Origin: Lota lota
Taxonomy: Eukaryota; Chordata; Actinopteri; Gadiformes; Lotidae
Assembly: GCA_026745465.1 (NCBI GenBank)
Contig: JACYXH010000719.1
Location: 1,198,637-1,262,636, forward strand
Length of the DNA stretch: 64,000 nucleotides
Direction of reading: 5' to 3'
Of this stretch, positions 43,749 to 54,905 are shown in pieces; the stretch's first letter is position 1, and each line of letters opens with the position of its first letter. Under the pieces are notes generated by a model that made no database searches, was not told where the DNA came from, and saw only the letters and a program-made list of their open reading frames with translations. Both the position numbers and the translations under genes were made by a program.

Positions 43749-45738
43749 AGAAACAAACTGACTGGTCTTTAATGCTCAGTCCCATGATTTGCGGTATGAT
43801 TGAGATATATTCTTCATGTAACTATCCTGCTTCTACAGATCATGGACGATCTATTAGTTAAGGGCATTGGTTCATTGATGATATTTCAAGTTACTGGACA
43901 TAGAGGTCCAGTAGGCTGTGTTTGAAATTGGCTCACTTTTTCCATCATTCCCTTAAAAGCTATAGAACGAAAAGTAAATATTGCCCTATTTAGGGAGCAA
44001 AAGTAAAGGGGATTCTGGCATTAATCATAGCTGGAGATCTTTCGCAGTGGTGTGTACATTTGCATAAAAAAAGCCATCACGGTTAAGATGTCGCCCCTTG
44101 CCAGCTCAAAGAACCTGTCCCTCCATCCCTACTTGATGAATCGGAACAATGAAAACCGCTATTCATCATGGGAATAGTATGCAGATGAGTGCACATGAAT
44201 AAGGTAGTACACCATATACCGAAGGAGATTTGTACACAAGCATTTTTATCTCTTGTGCCCCAATAGAGGGCACAAGAGAGCCCTAGTATTGCTTTGTCGC
44301 AGCATTTTCAATACTGTTTGAAAGTATATGCTCATTGCCAAGGTTTGGGGAACCTCTGATTTGTTTTGGGGCTGTTGTAGTTTAGTGAGTATAAGTAACT
44401 TCACATACACACGATCAGAAATGCATGTGGGTTTTTGAATGGTTCGTGGTTTGTGCGAGGTTACTCGGTCCCATGGCAGATCATAGCAGTGAAGAAAAAC
44501 ATGCTGTGGTGAGCAGGAAATGAAGGGATTAAGAAACGATCAAACTGCAGCTTTTGAGCCACTGCAATGAACCTAGAAAAATACACTTGAGCTGTGCCTG
44601 TAACATAGCCTATTGTGATAGCCCTGTTATATAAAATAAGATTGTTCTAGAATGGTAGTCAGCTATTTTCCACCATCCTGAACGAAGGAAGGAAAACAAT
44701 AGCTTTCCCTATAAACCAAAGTTACTATGGCTTTATGAGTGTTGGATGACCCCCAGAGGCCAGTGCATATTGATGGATAATATCCTGCTAGCAGAACTAA
44801 GTAGTACGGTCTTTGTAAGGTACTAAGCACAGGCAAAGGGATGCGGTAGAAATCGAAGAAATAAGGGTTTATTTTTCAAAGCAGGTGGTAAACTAGTCAA
44901 GATGACTTCACATGCCCTCCACGTGTGTTCACCGACAACAACCCCGGGCCTGAGCACAGAGCATTCGTACCAAGAGGCTGAACCAGCACACACCTTAAGG
45001 GGAGGCCGTATGGTGACGAGGCTACGAAGGGTTAAAGCTACCTCGCTCTCATCAGTGTCTGTGTGGCACAACGTCCCTCTTCACTCTTCAGTGTCAGGGG
45101 AGGAGGTAAACATGTCAGATGATTAATGACAAACATACCCTGACCTGAAACCATGCAACAAAAAAAAAAACATTACCATATTTACAATTTATAAATCTGT
45201 CGTGTTATACTGTATATATCAAATACAATTATGAATTAAAAGAATGTGTTCTAAGTCATAATATAGTTAGGCTGGCGTTCACTATTGTCTTTATAATTAT
45301 TAGGACTGGTAATCAACAACAACAAATGTATTAATCACACAATTTGCTGCAATAAATGTATTGTCAATCTCAAGCTTGTAATCAATACTTAAACATAGAT
45401 TACCAAATAAAATCAATCAACACATAGGAACTAGCCTGTATGTTAACTAAAATAACATTTGTAATCACATCTTGTGAACTGTAAAACTCCTGGGACCGAC
45501 AGAGCAGTAATTTTCATGAAATATATTAAATGTAGCAACATTATTTGCCTAGATAGCATAGCATGTGTGCAATATGTTACCCCTGTGCCATTGTTTCTCT
45601 TTTAAGTACTTATTTTAGTATTTTTAGGGAAGCAGGGAGAGACATATAATGCCATTAGATATGCTAAAAGGCTATATACCATATATAGCATACAGTATAT
45701 ATATATATATGTATGGCTGTATGTATGTGTGTAGCCTA

Positions 45739-45845
<107 letters not shown>

Positions 45846-46369
45846 TAACACTCTAGCCACTACACTAACCTGTCTATTTAGAATATATCAGCAGAACATC
45901 TATTATTTTAACATTAACCTTTAAAAATAATATTAAACATATTAAACAATAAGCCAGGGAGACTACGTAGTTGGGATATTGCACCATTAAAGGAAACACA
46001 TTTACAAATGTACAATAGGCCTACATTGATTTTATAATGGAAAATATATAGTAGGTTTTAACAGTTAGTTTCACTGTCTTGATGAAAAGGTTGACCATCA
46101 TCTGTTGTCAGAAAGAGTTGTGGGTCTTCATCAAGTCCTCCTGCTTGTCTGTAGAACTGAAGAGAACCTGGAAAGCCAAACCAGTTAATATCAATCATAA
46201 TAGTCAAGAGTAGTGTCCCAACCCCAACCAATAGGCCTAGATAGCATAGCATGTGTGCAATATGTTACCCCTGTGCCATTGTTTCTCTTTTAAGTACTTA
46301 TTTTAGCATTCTTAGGATTTCAAGAACTGTCACTAGGGATCCTACGAAATCCGTAGGAACCCTATTGTA

Positions 46370-46460
46370 TTTGTTAGTATTATTAGGGTCCTACGAAATC
46401 CATAGGACCCCTATTGTATTTGTTAGTATTATTAAGGTCCTACGAAATCCGTCGTTAAAA
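46370..46460 (+). repeat. Tandem repeat of CCTACGAAATCCGTAGGA units
   Basis: Two and a half units of about 59 bp. Each contains TCCTACGAAATCC and CCCTATTGTATTTGTTAGTA. The unit core is itself a near-palindrome (TCCTACGAAATCCGTAGGA). Confidence 0.75.
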
Positions 46461-47372
46461 CATTATTATTTCCATTTATTGACGTCAATATGTGTTTAAA
46501 ATAAGAATTTCACCTGCGAGCGTGAGAGAGAGGCAGTTCTGTCAAGGTTTAAATTATTGAAACTCTGCTAGGTTGTTGCTAGCCACGTTAGTAGAGGATT
46601 ACATTATGTAACATTAAATTCGTTGCTCAAGTACGATTCTTTTCAGAAAACCAATCAGAGTATGGAAATGCTGTTTAATGTTTATAACGTACTTTGGTAC
46701 ATGGTATCATAGTCAAGAGAACGATTATTGTATTTGACATACATTGGTACATGTTGTGTCATTGTGGTAATGTCTTATAAAGGATAGCTTTGCCAACAGC
46801 TAGCTAGCTAGCACTAGGCGCTAGCTTGGTCAAGGATTAAAGATGCATGGCACTGGTTTTAGTGGGTTAACACACTTTAATGGTATGCTATACAACTACA
46901 TTGTGTTTGAACTGATTTTGGTTTTAAAATCTATACTTTTTGAGTGAGTTAATAGTGATATTTCAATTCATATTCATGTCAATTTGGAACATATTATAAT
47001 GATGTACATATAAAAAGGAAAAGGGATATGTTACATTTCAAAAGTGGGAAAAGAAGATAGGCAGTTTATTTACTAATGTTATACGTTATACATTATAGAT
47101 ACATTATAAGATGTTTTAAGAAGTAAATGAGGTCTCATGTTAGACATGGAAAATAATACTTATTACTCTGCACTATTTGTGTAGATTGTTTTTTTGAACT
47201 ACGTGATGATATCTGGTAGAATTGTGATGGGGAGCCCATCCCAGTGAGACTGGACGGTCGTGGAAGCGCTGTGGCCAACCGTAGGACCTGTCCCCAGAAG
47301 ACATCTGACCAGTTTGATTCGATTATCCAGATACCAGATAAGATCCCATAAACAATACCCACGTACCAGGAG

Positions 47373-47490
47373 CTGAACTCTTTGGATCCACACACACAAG
47401 AACAATGAACTGAACTCTTTGGATCCATACACACACAAGAACAAGGAACTGAACTCTTTGGATCCACACACACAAGAACAAGGAACTGAA
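47373..47490 (+). repeat. 41-bp tandem repeat x3
   Basis: Three units of GAACTGAACTCTTTGGATCC plus ACACACACAAGAACAA. No coding role. Confidence 0.85.
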
Positions 47491-48540
47491 CTTGTTGAAT
47501 CTTCTCTTTTATTAGCTTTTATAAAGAGCTCTATTTTGTTAAATTTAATTTCTTTATGTACAAAATTGTATGTGTATATTGTATTGCTGTTGTTAGGCAA
47601 TACATTTGTCACCTGTTCAACTCAACCTCAATACCTCTTGTGAGTTAGTCAAGGCAAACCTTTTCCCGAACCTAGGTAGATGTTAGCGTGTATTTTACTC
47701 TTGCTTAGGACTAAAGGCGCTACACATGCACCAATTGTCATGATGCAAGGTGCAACCCAATGTGGTCAGACCATTTGGATTTAGTGCAATGACCACAACT
47801 TGACCAAACGCCCACACACAAACTGATTTGGTGCCCGAGGTCGAAAACACTGCAAACTTGGCACACGGGCAGTTGGACTATATGGTGTTAAAATCATAGC
47901 AATAAGCCCAAAGACGTTGGGGTCAATACAAGTGAAGGTCAAATGGATGCATATTCCCAACATTTAAACAGCTATAACTTTGCATCAAAACGACATTAAA
48001 ACGCTCGGCTGTCCAAGATGGCTAAAAGGAGGAGATAACATATGCATGCCAAATTTCAAGTCTTTATCTAAAAAAAAACAAAGTAGAGGCAGAAGTGTGA
48101 AGCTTGAAGCCCGTTGTGACGGTGATTTGATGACCTGCATTGTCAGACTCCAGGGGCTTGGGGTGGAGCCCAATCCGGGCAAAGCACAAATAGTGGGGGT
48201 TTTTTCCCGAATATTTATTTCATACAAATATTAAAATGATTATTTGTTTTCGGGAATAAAAAACAAATAAAACAAAACATGTAAAATAGCTGGTGATCCT
48301 CACTACTGTGAGCGTGGTGGGTGTTTAATATCTATAATATATTATCTTATTATTTGTGCTCTACTCCTGCGGACATGACAGGAAGATAGGAGAGAGGAGG
48401 GGAGAGGGAGCACACCGATTATTAAAATATAAACAAAACGTACTATATTGCTACGCCACTATTTTGTTTTTGATCCGTTTTCTTTTGACCTTAACCAGTT
48501 TGCTGAGGCAGTTTATAATAACGTTACTTTGTTTTCCTGT

Positions 48541-51500
48541 TAGTGGGGCGGCGTAGCTTAACATTACATAACAACGGTTCATTTTGTGATAAAAGCATAA
48601 CATTTGGCAGATGTGTTGATACATATGTTGGGAACAAAACTGGATATTGGGCCATCACAAACTCGCCCCCTGGTGGCCGTGGCAGCCATTCTTCAAAATG
48701 GCCGCCAGCGGTTGGTCACACTTTGCTATCCCATTGGACCCACATGCAATAACGGACCTAATCTAGATCCTAGTAACCCTGAGAACCAAATAAAATACTA
48801 ACAACTCTATGGACTTTTACAAAGTAATCAGTGATTTCATTATTTTATTATATAGTGCCGTGAATCAGTAAAAACTGTTCTCGTACTATTATTTTGTCAG
48901 ATGGGTGATACTAGAGCAAACATTGTTTTTTTTTTATTATTTAGAAAAGTACAGAAGCACATAAGTAACACACCTATACTTATGTAAAACTTTTGACGTC
49001 TCATTAATAAATATAGAACTAGTAGCATAGGCGGAAATCCCAGGGTGGGGGTCACGACCCATCCTGGGAAAAGTATGATTTGTCCCCCCAATATATCACT
49101 GTAAACATAACTATGTAATTTCAATAATAATAATAATACGCAATGAAAGCACTTGTGCTGATTATAGACACTTAATAGTGCGTTTCTAAGTTGCAAAAGA
49201 TTGCTAACCCCCGCCCTTTGCCTGACATGACTGAACTACCAACATGACACCCAGATGTTGCCAGAGCATTTAATGCTGGCAATTTCACCATTCAGAAGGC
49301 CAACCGGGTCTTCTCGGCAATCCCCATCGATCAAGCACAATAATGCTTCTATCAAGAGTAATGGAGGGGCGGCAGGTCTTACGGACAACCCGAGTGCCCT
49401 CCGGCGGTGGATGGTAGCTGGCCCTGAGGTTGCAGCGTTGATTGAGGACTTTGAAGATGCACAACAGCTCAAGGGAAGACGAGATGAGATGTTCCACCAT
49501 GACCAGACAGCAAGTGTGCAGAACGCATTTGGGAAAGATGTCTGCTCACCCGTCAATGTAATGGAAGAACTGGGCAACCCATTCGAAGAGGAGAGCGAAG
49601 ACCTGCTTGTCCTTGACAGCAAAGTGATTGCGGATCCGTTGGCAGTGGAGAATGTTAAGAAGGCACAGGAGATTGGCCAACAACAGTTCCAAGCATTCAC
49701 AAAGGAATGTCTTGTGGGCAGAACAAAGCCCATTGATGACACAATCCACCGCAGCCGGTTGAAACTGTTTGTTGGCTCAACGACAAAGACGGCAAGTAAG
49801 GAGAAGCAGCAGCTGACATCGATGAAGAGTGATGTCGAGCTGTTGTCACGACTCTACATTAGCTGTCAAACGAGAGATGGAAACCTGGAAGACTTCTTTC
49901 AGCATGAGAACCAAGCATGGCCACCAGCGCTTTCCGATGGAGGAAGATTACGACTTGGGACCAAGAGTGACCTTCTGACGTGCCTGGAGGACCTGTCTCC
50001 AGCTCAGACTAAAGCCCCTGATGCTACCTGTGTAGTTCTTGATGGAGCTGCCATCATTCAGACGATGAAGCCAGTAGGTGCCAAGACATTTGATGAATAT
50101 GCCCAGCAGGTGTTCATCCCATATATCTCTTCTCAGCTGCGCAGTGTGTCACGTGTGGACCTCGTTTGGGATACTTACAAGGATGACTCCCTGGATGGCA
50201 CAGCAAGAGCCAAGCGTGGAAATGGTGTAAGGAGACGTGTGGTTGGGAAGGCTGCCATACCAGGAAACTGGCAGAACTTTCTGCGGGTTGACAGCAACAA
50301 GACAGAACTATTCAGTTTCCTGTCCAAGGTCCTCCTTCAGGCGTTCTGTGAGGGAGACAAGGAAGTTGTCCTCACTGATGGGAAGGGGGTGCTCAGCACA
50401 CAGCTCCTGCAGGATCTCCACACCCTGGCCCCATGCAGCCATGAAGCTGATAGTCATATGCTACTGCATGTATCACACGCTGCACAGCATGGCCATCACC
50501 AGATGCTCATTCGCACTGTTGACACCGATGTTGTGGTCTTAGCTCTGTTTGCCATAAGTCAACTACCAGCTGGATGTGAACTGTGGCAAGCATTCACAAC
50601 TGGTAAGAGCTTTCGCTACCTGGCAGACCACCAAATAACTGCGTGCCTCGGACCTGAGATGTCATGTGCCCTTCCAATGTTCCATGCTTTGACAGGCTGC
50701 GACGCTGTATCCGGCTTTGCTGGACATGAAAAGAAGGCAGCATGGTCAACATGGAAGTCACTGACAGATGCACTACTGATGCTGGAAAATGGACCAAAGG
50801 AGATCCCAGATGACGCAATGAACATTATTGAGAGGTTTGTCATACTTTACATCTTTGACAGAACTAGCACCTGCACCAAGGTGGGCCATGCAAGAAGGAA
50901 GCTCTTTCCACGGAAAAACTCAGTGCAGCGAATCCCACCTACCCAAGCTGCTCTGGTGGAGCATGTCAAGAGAGCAGTCTACCAGGGTGGTCACATCTGG
51001 GGGAAGACACTGCTACCAGACCCTGTGCTGCCATCACCAACTGACTGGGGGTGGGTGAAAACAGAAGAAATGTATGAGCCCCACTGGACAAAGTTGCACC
51101 AAGCATCAAAATCCTGCCACGAGCTGATCTCTTGTGGCTGCAAGAGTGGTTGCAGAATGCGCTGCAGGTGCAAGAAGGCTGCACTTCAGTGCACAGGCCT
51201 CTGCTTCTGTGAGGGAGAATGTGCCAGCTGACTCAGTACATTCACTGAACATTGTTACAAGTGCCTATGTTAATACGTAACTGTACTCGCTACTGCTATG
51301 GTTTAATCCAGTTATCACTATAACATGTAGAGACAATCTCACCATTTTGTTGCATTTTCTTTCATTTATCATTGCTTTACGTTGTAATAAAACACATGTT
51401 TCACTTTAACTTGTATGTAAATAATATTTGTGGTGCTGAAAACATGGTAACAGCAGCTTGGGGGTGGCCAAAGTGTTCTATGCCAGTGCTTTTTGGAAAA

Positions 51501-51638
51501 TGGCTGCCATGGTCGTCACAATGCCAATCTGCAATGACCTAATATCCAGATGTCTTCTAAATATATTAAGCTATAAATGTACCAAATGTGGCAATTTTAT
51601 CCCAAAAGGAACAATACGTTAGCTATGCCGCCCCACTA
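48541..51638 (+). mobile_element. 3.1-kb DNA transposon, XPG/FEN1-like ORF (Academ-like)
   Basis: The element begins TAGTGGGGCGGCGTAGCT and ends AGCTATGCCGCCCCACTA. It is flanked on both sides by TGT (48538-48540 and 51639-51641), a 3-bp target duplication. Inverted-repeat similarity runs inward about 180 bp: GATAAAA..CATTTGG, CTGGATATT and GTGGCAGCCATT recur at the same distances from both ends. It encloses one long ORF (49255-51231) and an AATAAA at 51386. The combination of TIR, 3-bp duplication, nuclease fold and cysteine cluster fits the Academ superfamily as I know it (3-4 bp duplications, XPG-like nuclease, Cys-rich finger). The superfamily call is inference, while the boundaries are read directly. 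Confidence 0.75.
49255..51231 (+). CDS. XPG/FEN1-like protein with C-terminal CXC domain, 5'-truncated transposase
   Basis: Open for 658 codons without an intron. Residues 1-27 are probably out of frame: the other frame reads DVARAFNAGNFTIQK up to about 49335, which belongs to this protein family, then the main frame takes over with NNASIKSNGGAAGLT. Further upstream the family N-terminus is missing. PIN/XPG-like acidic motifs: VVLDGAAI (about 259), HEADSHMLLH (about 395) and RTVDTDVVVLAL (about 420), then CALPMFHALTGCDAVSGFAG. The C-terminus (about 624-656) has nine Cys spaced C-x-C-x3-C-x3-C-x-C-x6-C-x3-C-x-C-x3-C, close to the tesmin/TSO1 CXC pattern. Many fish and cnidarian proteins of this kind are unannotated. 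It probably acts as the transposase of the surrounding element (inference). This copy is likely inactive. Confidence 0.75.
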   Translation: MLPEHLMLAISPFRRPTGSSRQSPSIKHNNASIKSNGGAAGLTDNPSALRRWMVAGPEVAALIEDFEDAQQLKGRRDEMFHHDQTASVQNAFGKDVCSPVNVMEELGNPFEEESEDLLVLDSKVIADPLAVENVKKAQEIGQQQFQAFTKECLVGRTKPIDDTIHRSRLKLFVGSTTKTASKEKQQLTSMKSDVELLSRLYISCQTRDGNLEDFFQHENQAWPPALSDGGRLRLGTKSDLLTCLEDLSPAQTKAPDATCVVLDGAAIIQTMKPVGAKTFDEYAQQVFIPYISSQLRSVSRVDLVWDTYKDDSLDGTARAKRGNGVRRRVVGKAAIPGNWQNFLRVDSNKTELFSFLSKVLLQAFCEGDKEVVLTDGKGVLSTQLLQDLHTLAPCSHEADSHMLLHVSHAAQHGHHQMLIRTVDTDVVVLALFAISQLPAGCELWQAFTTGKSFRYLADHQITACLGPEMSCALPMFHALTGCDAVSGFAGHEKKAAWSTWKSLTDALLMLENGPKEIPDDAMNIIERFVILYIFDRTSTCTKVGHARRKLFPRKNSVQRIPPTQAALVEHVKRAVYQGGHIWGKTLLPDPVLPSPTDWGWVKTEEMYEPHWTKLHQASKSCHELISCGCKSGCRMRCRCKKAALQCTGLCFCEGECAS

Positions 51639-52144
51639 TGTTGGAACCTGCAACATGTGAAGCGGAGTTAGTTTGACCGGGAGGAGGAGATTAGCTTTGC
51701 TCTGGCAGCTAGTTCAGATTAGGAGATTAGGCTAGCATTCGCCTGTTAGCTCACTCTAATTCTCTCAGTCAAGGGTTAACTAAGGTTTCGGTTTACTTCA
51801 GAGAGAGCTTCAGAGAGAACAGTTTTAAACTGTAATGATGTTTTTTTTTTTTTGTCTGTTCAGCGTCCTCCAATAAGGACGGGTGGTGGCGGGGTTTACA
51901 ATGTTCACATAGACATTTATTAGTTTAGTTTATCGGTTTGAGTGGGGATTAGGAACTGCATGTTCGGTTTATAATTATTTTATTTTCAGTTATGTTTATG
52001 ATTGGACATGTTTATTGCTGGGTTTATGAAAACCATAAACCAATATTACATTTAAAGGTAGGATAGGCGGTGCCTTGCAAGGATTTGACAAAACATTGCC
52101 TTTCCTACCTTTAAGTGTTCATAATTATTATAACAATAATTAAA

Positions 52145-52735
52145 TAAGAAATAAGACCCCATTTAGAGAAAAAAGGGGTAAAATCCTATGTTTTTGCCAT
52201 TCTCTCCAAAACACTACATGAACGTTCTCCTCTGCTGTGAACGCAGGTGGCGTTCTTTTCGTGACGTCAGACTACCTTTTCCGAGGCAGTCTGACGTCAC
52301 GACCAAGGGGCCCCGGCGGCGCGGTCTGTGGGGACGTGTGGAGCTCTGGCTGGGCAGCGGTTGACCGAGGTGTCTGAGAGAAAGTTGAGCTTTTCGGACA
52401 CTTATAGTGTAACGCCACGGTGTGTGTGGATGGTGAAGCTCCGTCTGAGTAGCGGTTTATTTAATGCCCGCGTCCGAGTGAGGGAAAGGATTCCTGGACA
52501 CCTATAGTATAATGCCACGGTGTGTGGCGCATTTCATATACAACATCGCTTATTATAACGCTCATAACAGATACACAACGACGGTACTAAAACAGTATCA
52601 TAAAGATGGCGTGGGTCATAACCATGGGGATAACACGCCCCCCTCTTTCCTAAACTCTCAGCCCAAAACACATTTTTTTTAATCACACAGTGTTCGAATT
52701 CTAGCAGAAACAGTGGGCTCACTGGCTCTTTAAGT
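52145..52735 (+). mobile_element. MITE family 1, copy C (left end missing)
   Basis: Runs from AATAAGACCCCATTTAG to the right terminal repeat GGGCTCACTGGCTCTTTAA (52709-52733). It includes the TGACGTCA pair at 52262 and 52292 and the GGGGCCCCGGCGGCGCGGTC block. The part after about 52550 (ATGGCGTGGGTCATAACCAT, CTCAGCCCAAAACAC) is shared with copy B and absent from copy A. Confidence 0.82.
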
Positions 52736-53122
52736 GCAGTTGTTTGTTCTTCTTTTTGAGAAAAAAATACCGTCCAGTTCGTGTAATACTGTCTCGATGA
52801 CAGAATCAACAGACCTTTGGACAACAGCCATCTTTGTTGTTGTCGAAAATGCCTCTATGGGTCTCCTCTGATATATCCAGCCTCATATTAGATAAACCGT
52901 TGTGATTGGTTTGTCTATTTCGTACAGGGCAGAAATCCTTTTGTATGGGAAGGGAGCCAGACTTTATCTGCAGAGCAAATGAACCATGAGAGATTCGTCT
53001 GGTTCCCAGGCTCAGATTGTGACACTATTTACTTGAGAAACACTGTTGGTGATGATTTTGATATGTTATTAAACCTGTTTTTAAGGCATGACATGCCATT
53101 TTACCACCCCTACAATAGGCAT

Positions 53123-53192
53123 GTCCATATGGTCTAATGGTACAGCGTGGAACACGACCCTAGGGTCGCCGTTTCGAGTCTGACCTCAACCA
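53123..53192 (+). ncRNA. tRNA-like sequence (tRNA pseudogene or SINE head)
   Basis: An internal A-box-like TGGTCTAATGGT and a B-box-like GTTTCGAGTCT are spaced as in a tRNA, with a flanking TCCATAT start. The anticodon stem (ACGACCCTAGGGTCG) folds, but the acceptor arms do not pair convincingly. I therefore call it tRNA-derived rather than a working tRNA. Confidence 0.35.
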
Positions 53193-53406
53193 AACGTTTT
53201 GTGAGACATGGCACGAGATCTTATATATCTTTAGATTTTTTTTTTATGATATATTTTTATTTTGTATATTTTTATTCATCTTTCATTTTGTGTTAGTTAT
53301 TTTCATTGTCTCAACACTGTCCTACCTTGACTGCTGGCACTGTGATTTTCTTCGGGATAATTCAAGTCTTGTCTCTCAGCTTACGTTGTGTGATGGCTGG
53401 TGTGAT

Positions 53407-54652
53407 CTAGTTATTGCGTGTGCAACAGGTTTTAAATTTGTAAACTTGTGATGGGTTGATTAGTTCCTTACATGACGCTTGAGCGGCTTCCGGGTGAGGT
53501 CGAACACACACAGGCGGGAATTCGCCAAACACAGCAGACATCACCTGTAGCAAGCTTTCCAGGTCACATGTTTCCTGGATCCAGGAAACATGACCCAATC
53601 AGACATCATAAACGCCATGACAACGGCTAATCTTATCCTGCCACACCTGCGTTCTGTATATTATTTTGAAAGTGAGGAGGACTTTGGCACTGGTAATGTT
53701 ATTGTATGACTAACCCTGTATTCAATTGTATTGTACTGACTCAAGCTTCTCTGAAGTTGTTATTTTAAAATCGTTATTTTTTTGTAGCTATGCCAATTAG
53801 CTTCGATTGTTCTCAGCCTCACTTGTAAGTCGCTTTGGATAAAATCCTCTGCTACATGACTAATTGTAAATGTACTTTTCATATTGCATCGCCCTGTGTG
53901 TATGTTGGTTAATCATCTGCAAGATCATGACATAATTGACCAGATTTGATATGATGAATGTTGACGTATATGCTCTAACCTGGTTCCATTCCTCCAGAAA
54001 GGGCAGTATAACTTCCCCGTTACTGTTGACGTGTTTCCCCCTGACCAACATCATGTCATGGGTGGGCTTGACGTAGCAGAGAGGAGCCGTCTGGGGGTAG
54101 CTTTCCTCAAGCCATAAGCACACTGGGATGTTGTAGCTCGTGTCTACAGCCAACAAGAAAATAACACGAAGGTGGATATGAGATGTGTTTGCTTTCTTGG
54201 AGGAGCCATCTTCTGTAGCGTACACTGTTAATACCGTCTACCTCAACTCTCCGCATTGTATACATTCATTTCTGGAATTAATAAAGCACCATCTTCTCTT
54301 CTACTATTTTCTCTTTCTGTATTTGTATTTTGTACAGTTAAAGCAATCGTTTGATTCAATTTAGACTGTTCTTACCTTCAAACATGACGGGAATGGTTCC
54401 AGATATACTCATTAAGTGATTTGTTCTGCCATCATTGAATACTGTAAAACGACAACCCATGAGTTCAAGAGGAGTTACTATCTTCAAAGGATTGCTTCTT
54501 AGTTCAAATCAACGCTGACGTAGAGACTGATATGTAAAGAAATAGCTATTATGCTTTGTACTCACCATAATTGTCCAGCAAGGGCGTTAGGTTTTTGTAA
54601 TGAGTTACTACAACATACATTTCCTGAGCAACACGTTTCCTTTGAAAATATG

Positions 54653-54745
<93 letters not shown>

Positions 54746-54905
54746 AGGCACACACAGGCACACACACACATACACAGGCACACACAGGCACACAAACACA
54801 TTGATATAACTTTATAGTGAAAATATAACTATAACTGTTTGTTTCAGAGAGTGTAGTACTTAATGGTAATCTTACCTTGGGAAGCAGTTTCATAATGGAC
54901 TCCAT
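53407..54905 (-). CDS. TSG101-like UEV-domain protein (five exons)
   Basis: Ubiquitin E2 variant of the TSG101/UEVLD family, which binds ubiquitin and late-domain (PTAP-type) motifs in ESCRT-I trafficking (family knowledge). Exons in transcript order: 54905-54876, 54653-54566, 54441-54376, 54143-53980, 53574-53407. They join in phase to 171 codons plus stop. Signature stretches: YVFNDGRTNHLMSISGTIPV, then YNIPVCLWLEESYPQTAPLC, GKHVNSNGEVILPFLEEW and LLQVMSAVFGEFPPVCVRP. The E2 catalytic Cys is absent (ILPFL), as in all UEVs. It is much shorter than TSG101: no coiled coil, steadiness box or LDH domain. The last exon may instead splice at TCAT|GTAAGG (about 53475), with further exons unseen. 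An AATAAA on this strand lies at 53276-53271. Confidence 0.85.
53567..53592. repeat. 26-bp perfect palindrome at a splice acceptor
   Basis: CATGTTTCCTGGATCCAGG plus AAACATG reads the same on both strands. It straddles the boundary between intron 4 and exon 5 of the UEV gene. Confidence 0.9.
54655..54800 (+). repeat. (CA)n microsatellite inside UEV-gene intron 1
   Basis: About 43 perfect CA, then CACACAGGCACA variants to about 54798. On the gene's strand it is (TG)n ending in TAG, the splice acceptor of exon 2. Confidence 0.95.

Larger units (their letters stand above)
51639..53400. other. Intergenic, holds MITE copy C
   Basis: Contains a poly(T) at 51840, MITE family 1 copy C and a tRNA-like segment at 53123-53192. 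No gene seen. Confidence 0.5.

Noticed and set aside
44823..45126. Opposed frames of 74 and 82 codons
   Set aside because: They overlap on opposite strands with no recognisable domain. Probably chance in a slightly GC-richer patch.
50237..51184. Other frames within the transposon ORF
   Set aside because: Shadows of the 658-codon frame, which alone carries the XPG-like and CXC motifs.
53123..53192. Functional tRNA gene
   Set aside because: A and B boxes are visible, but the acceptor and D/T arms do not pair well. Kept only as tRNA-like.
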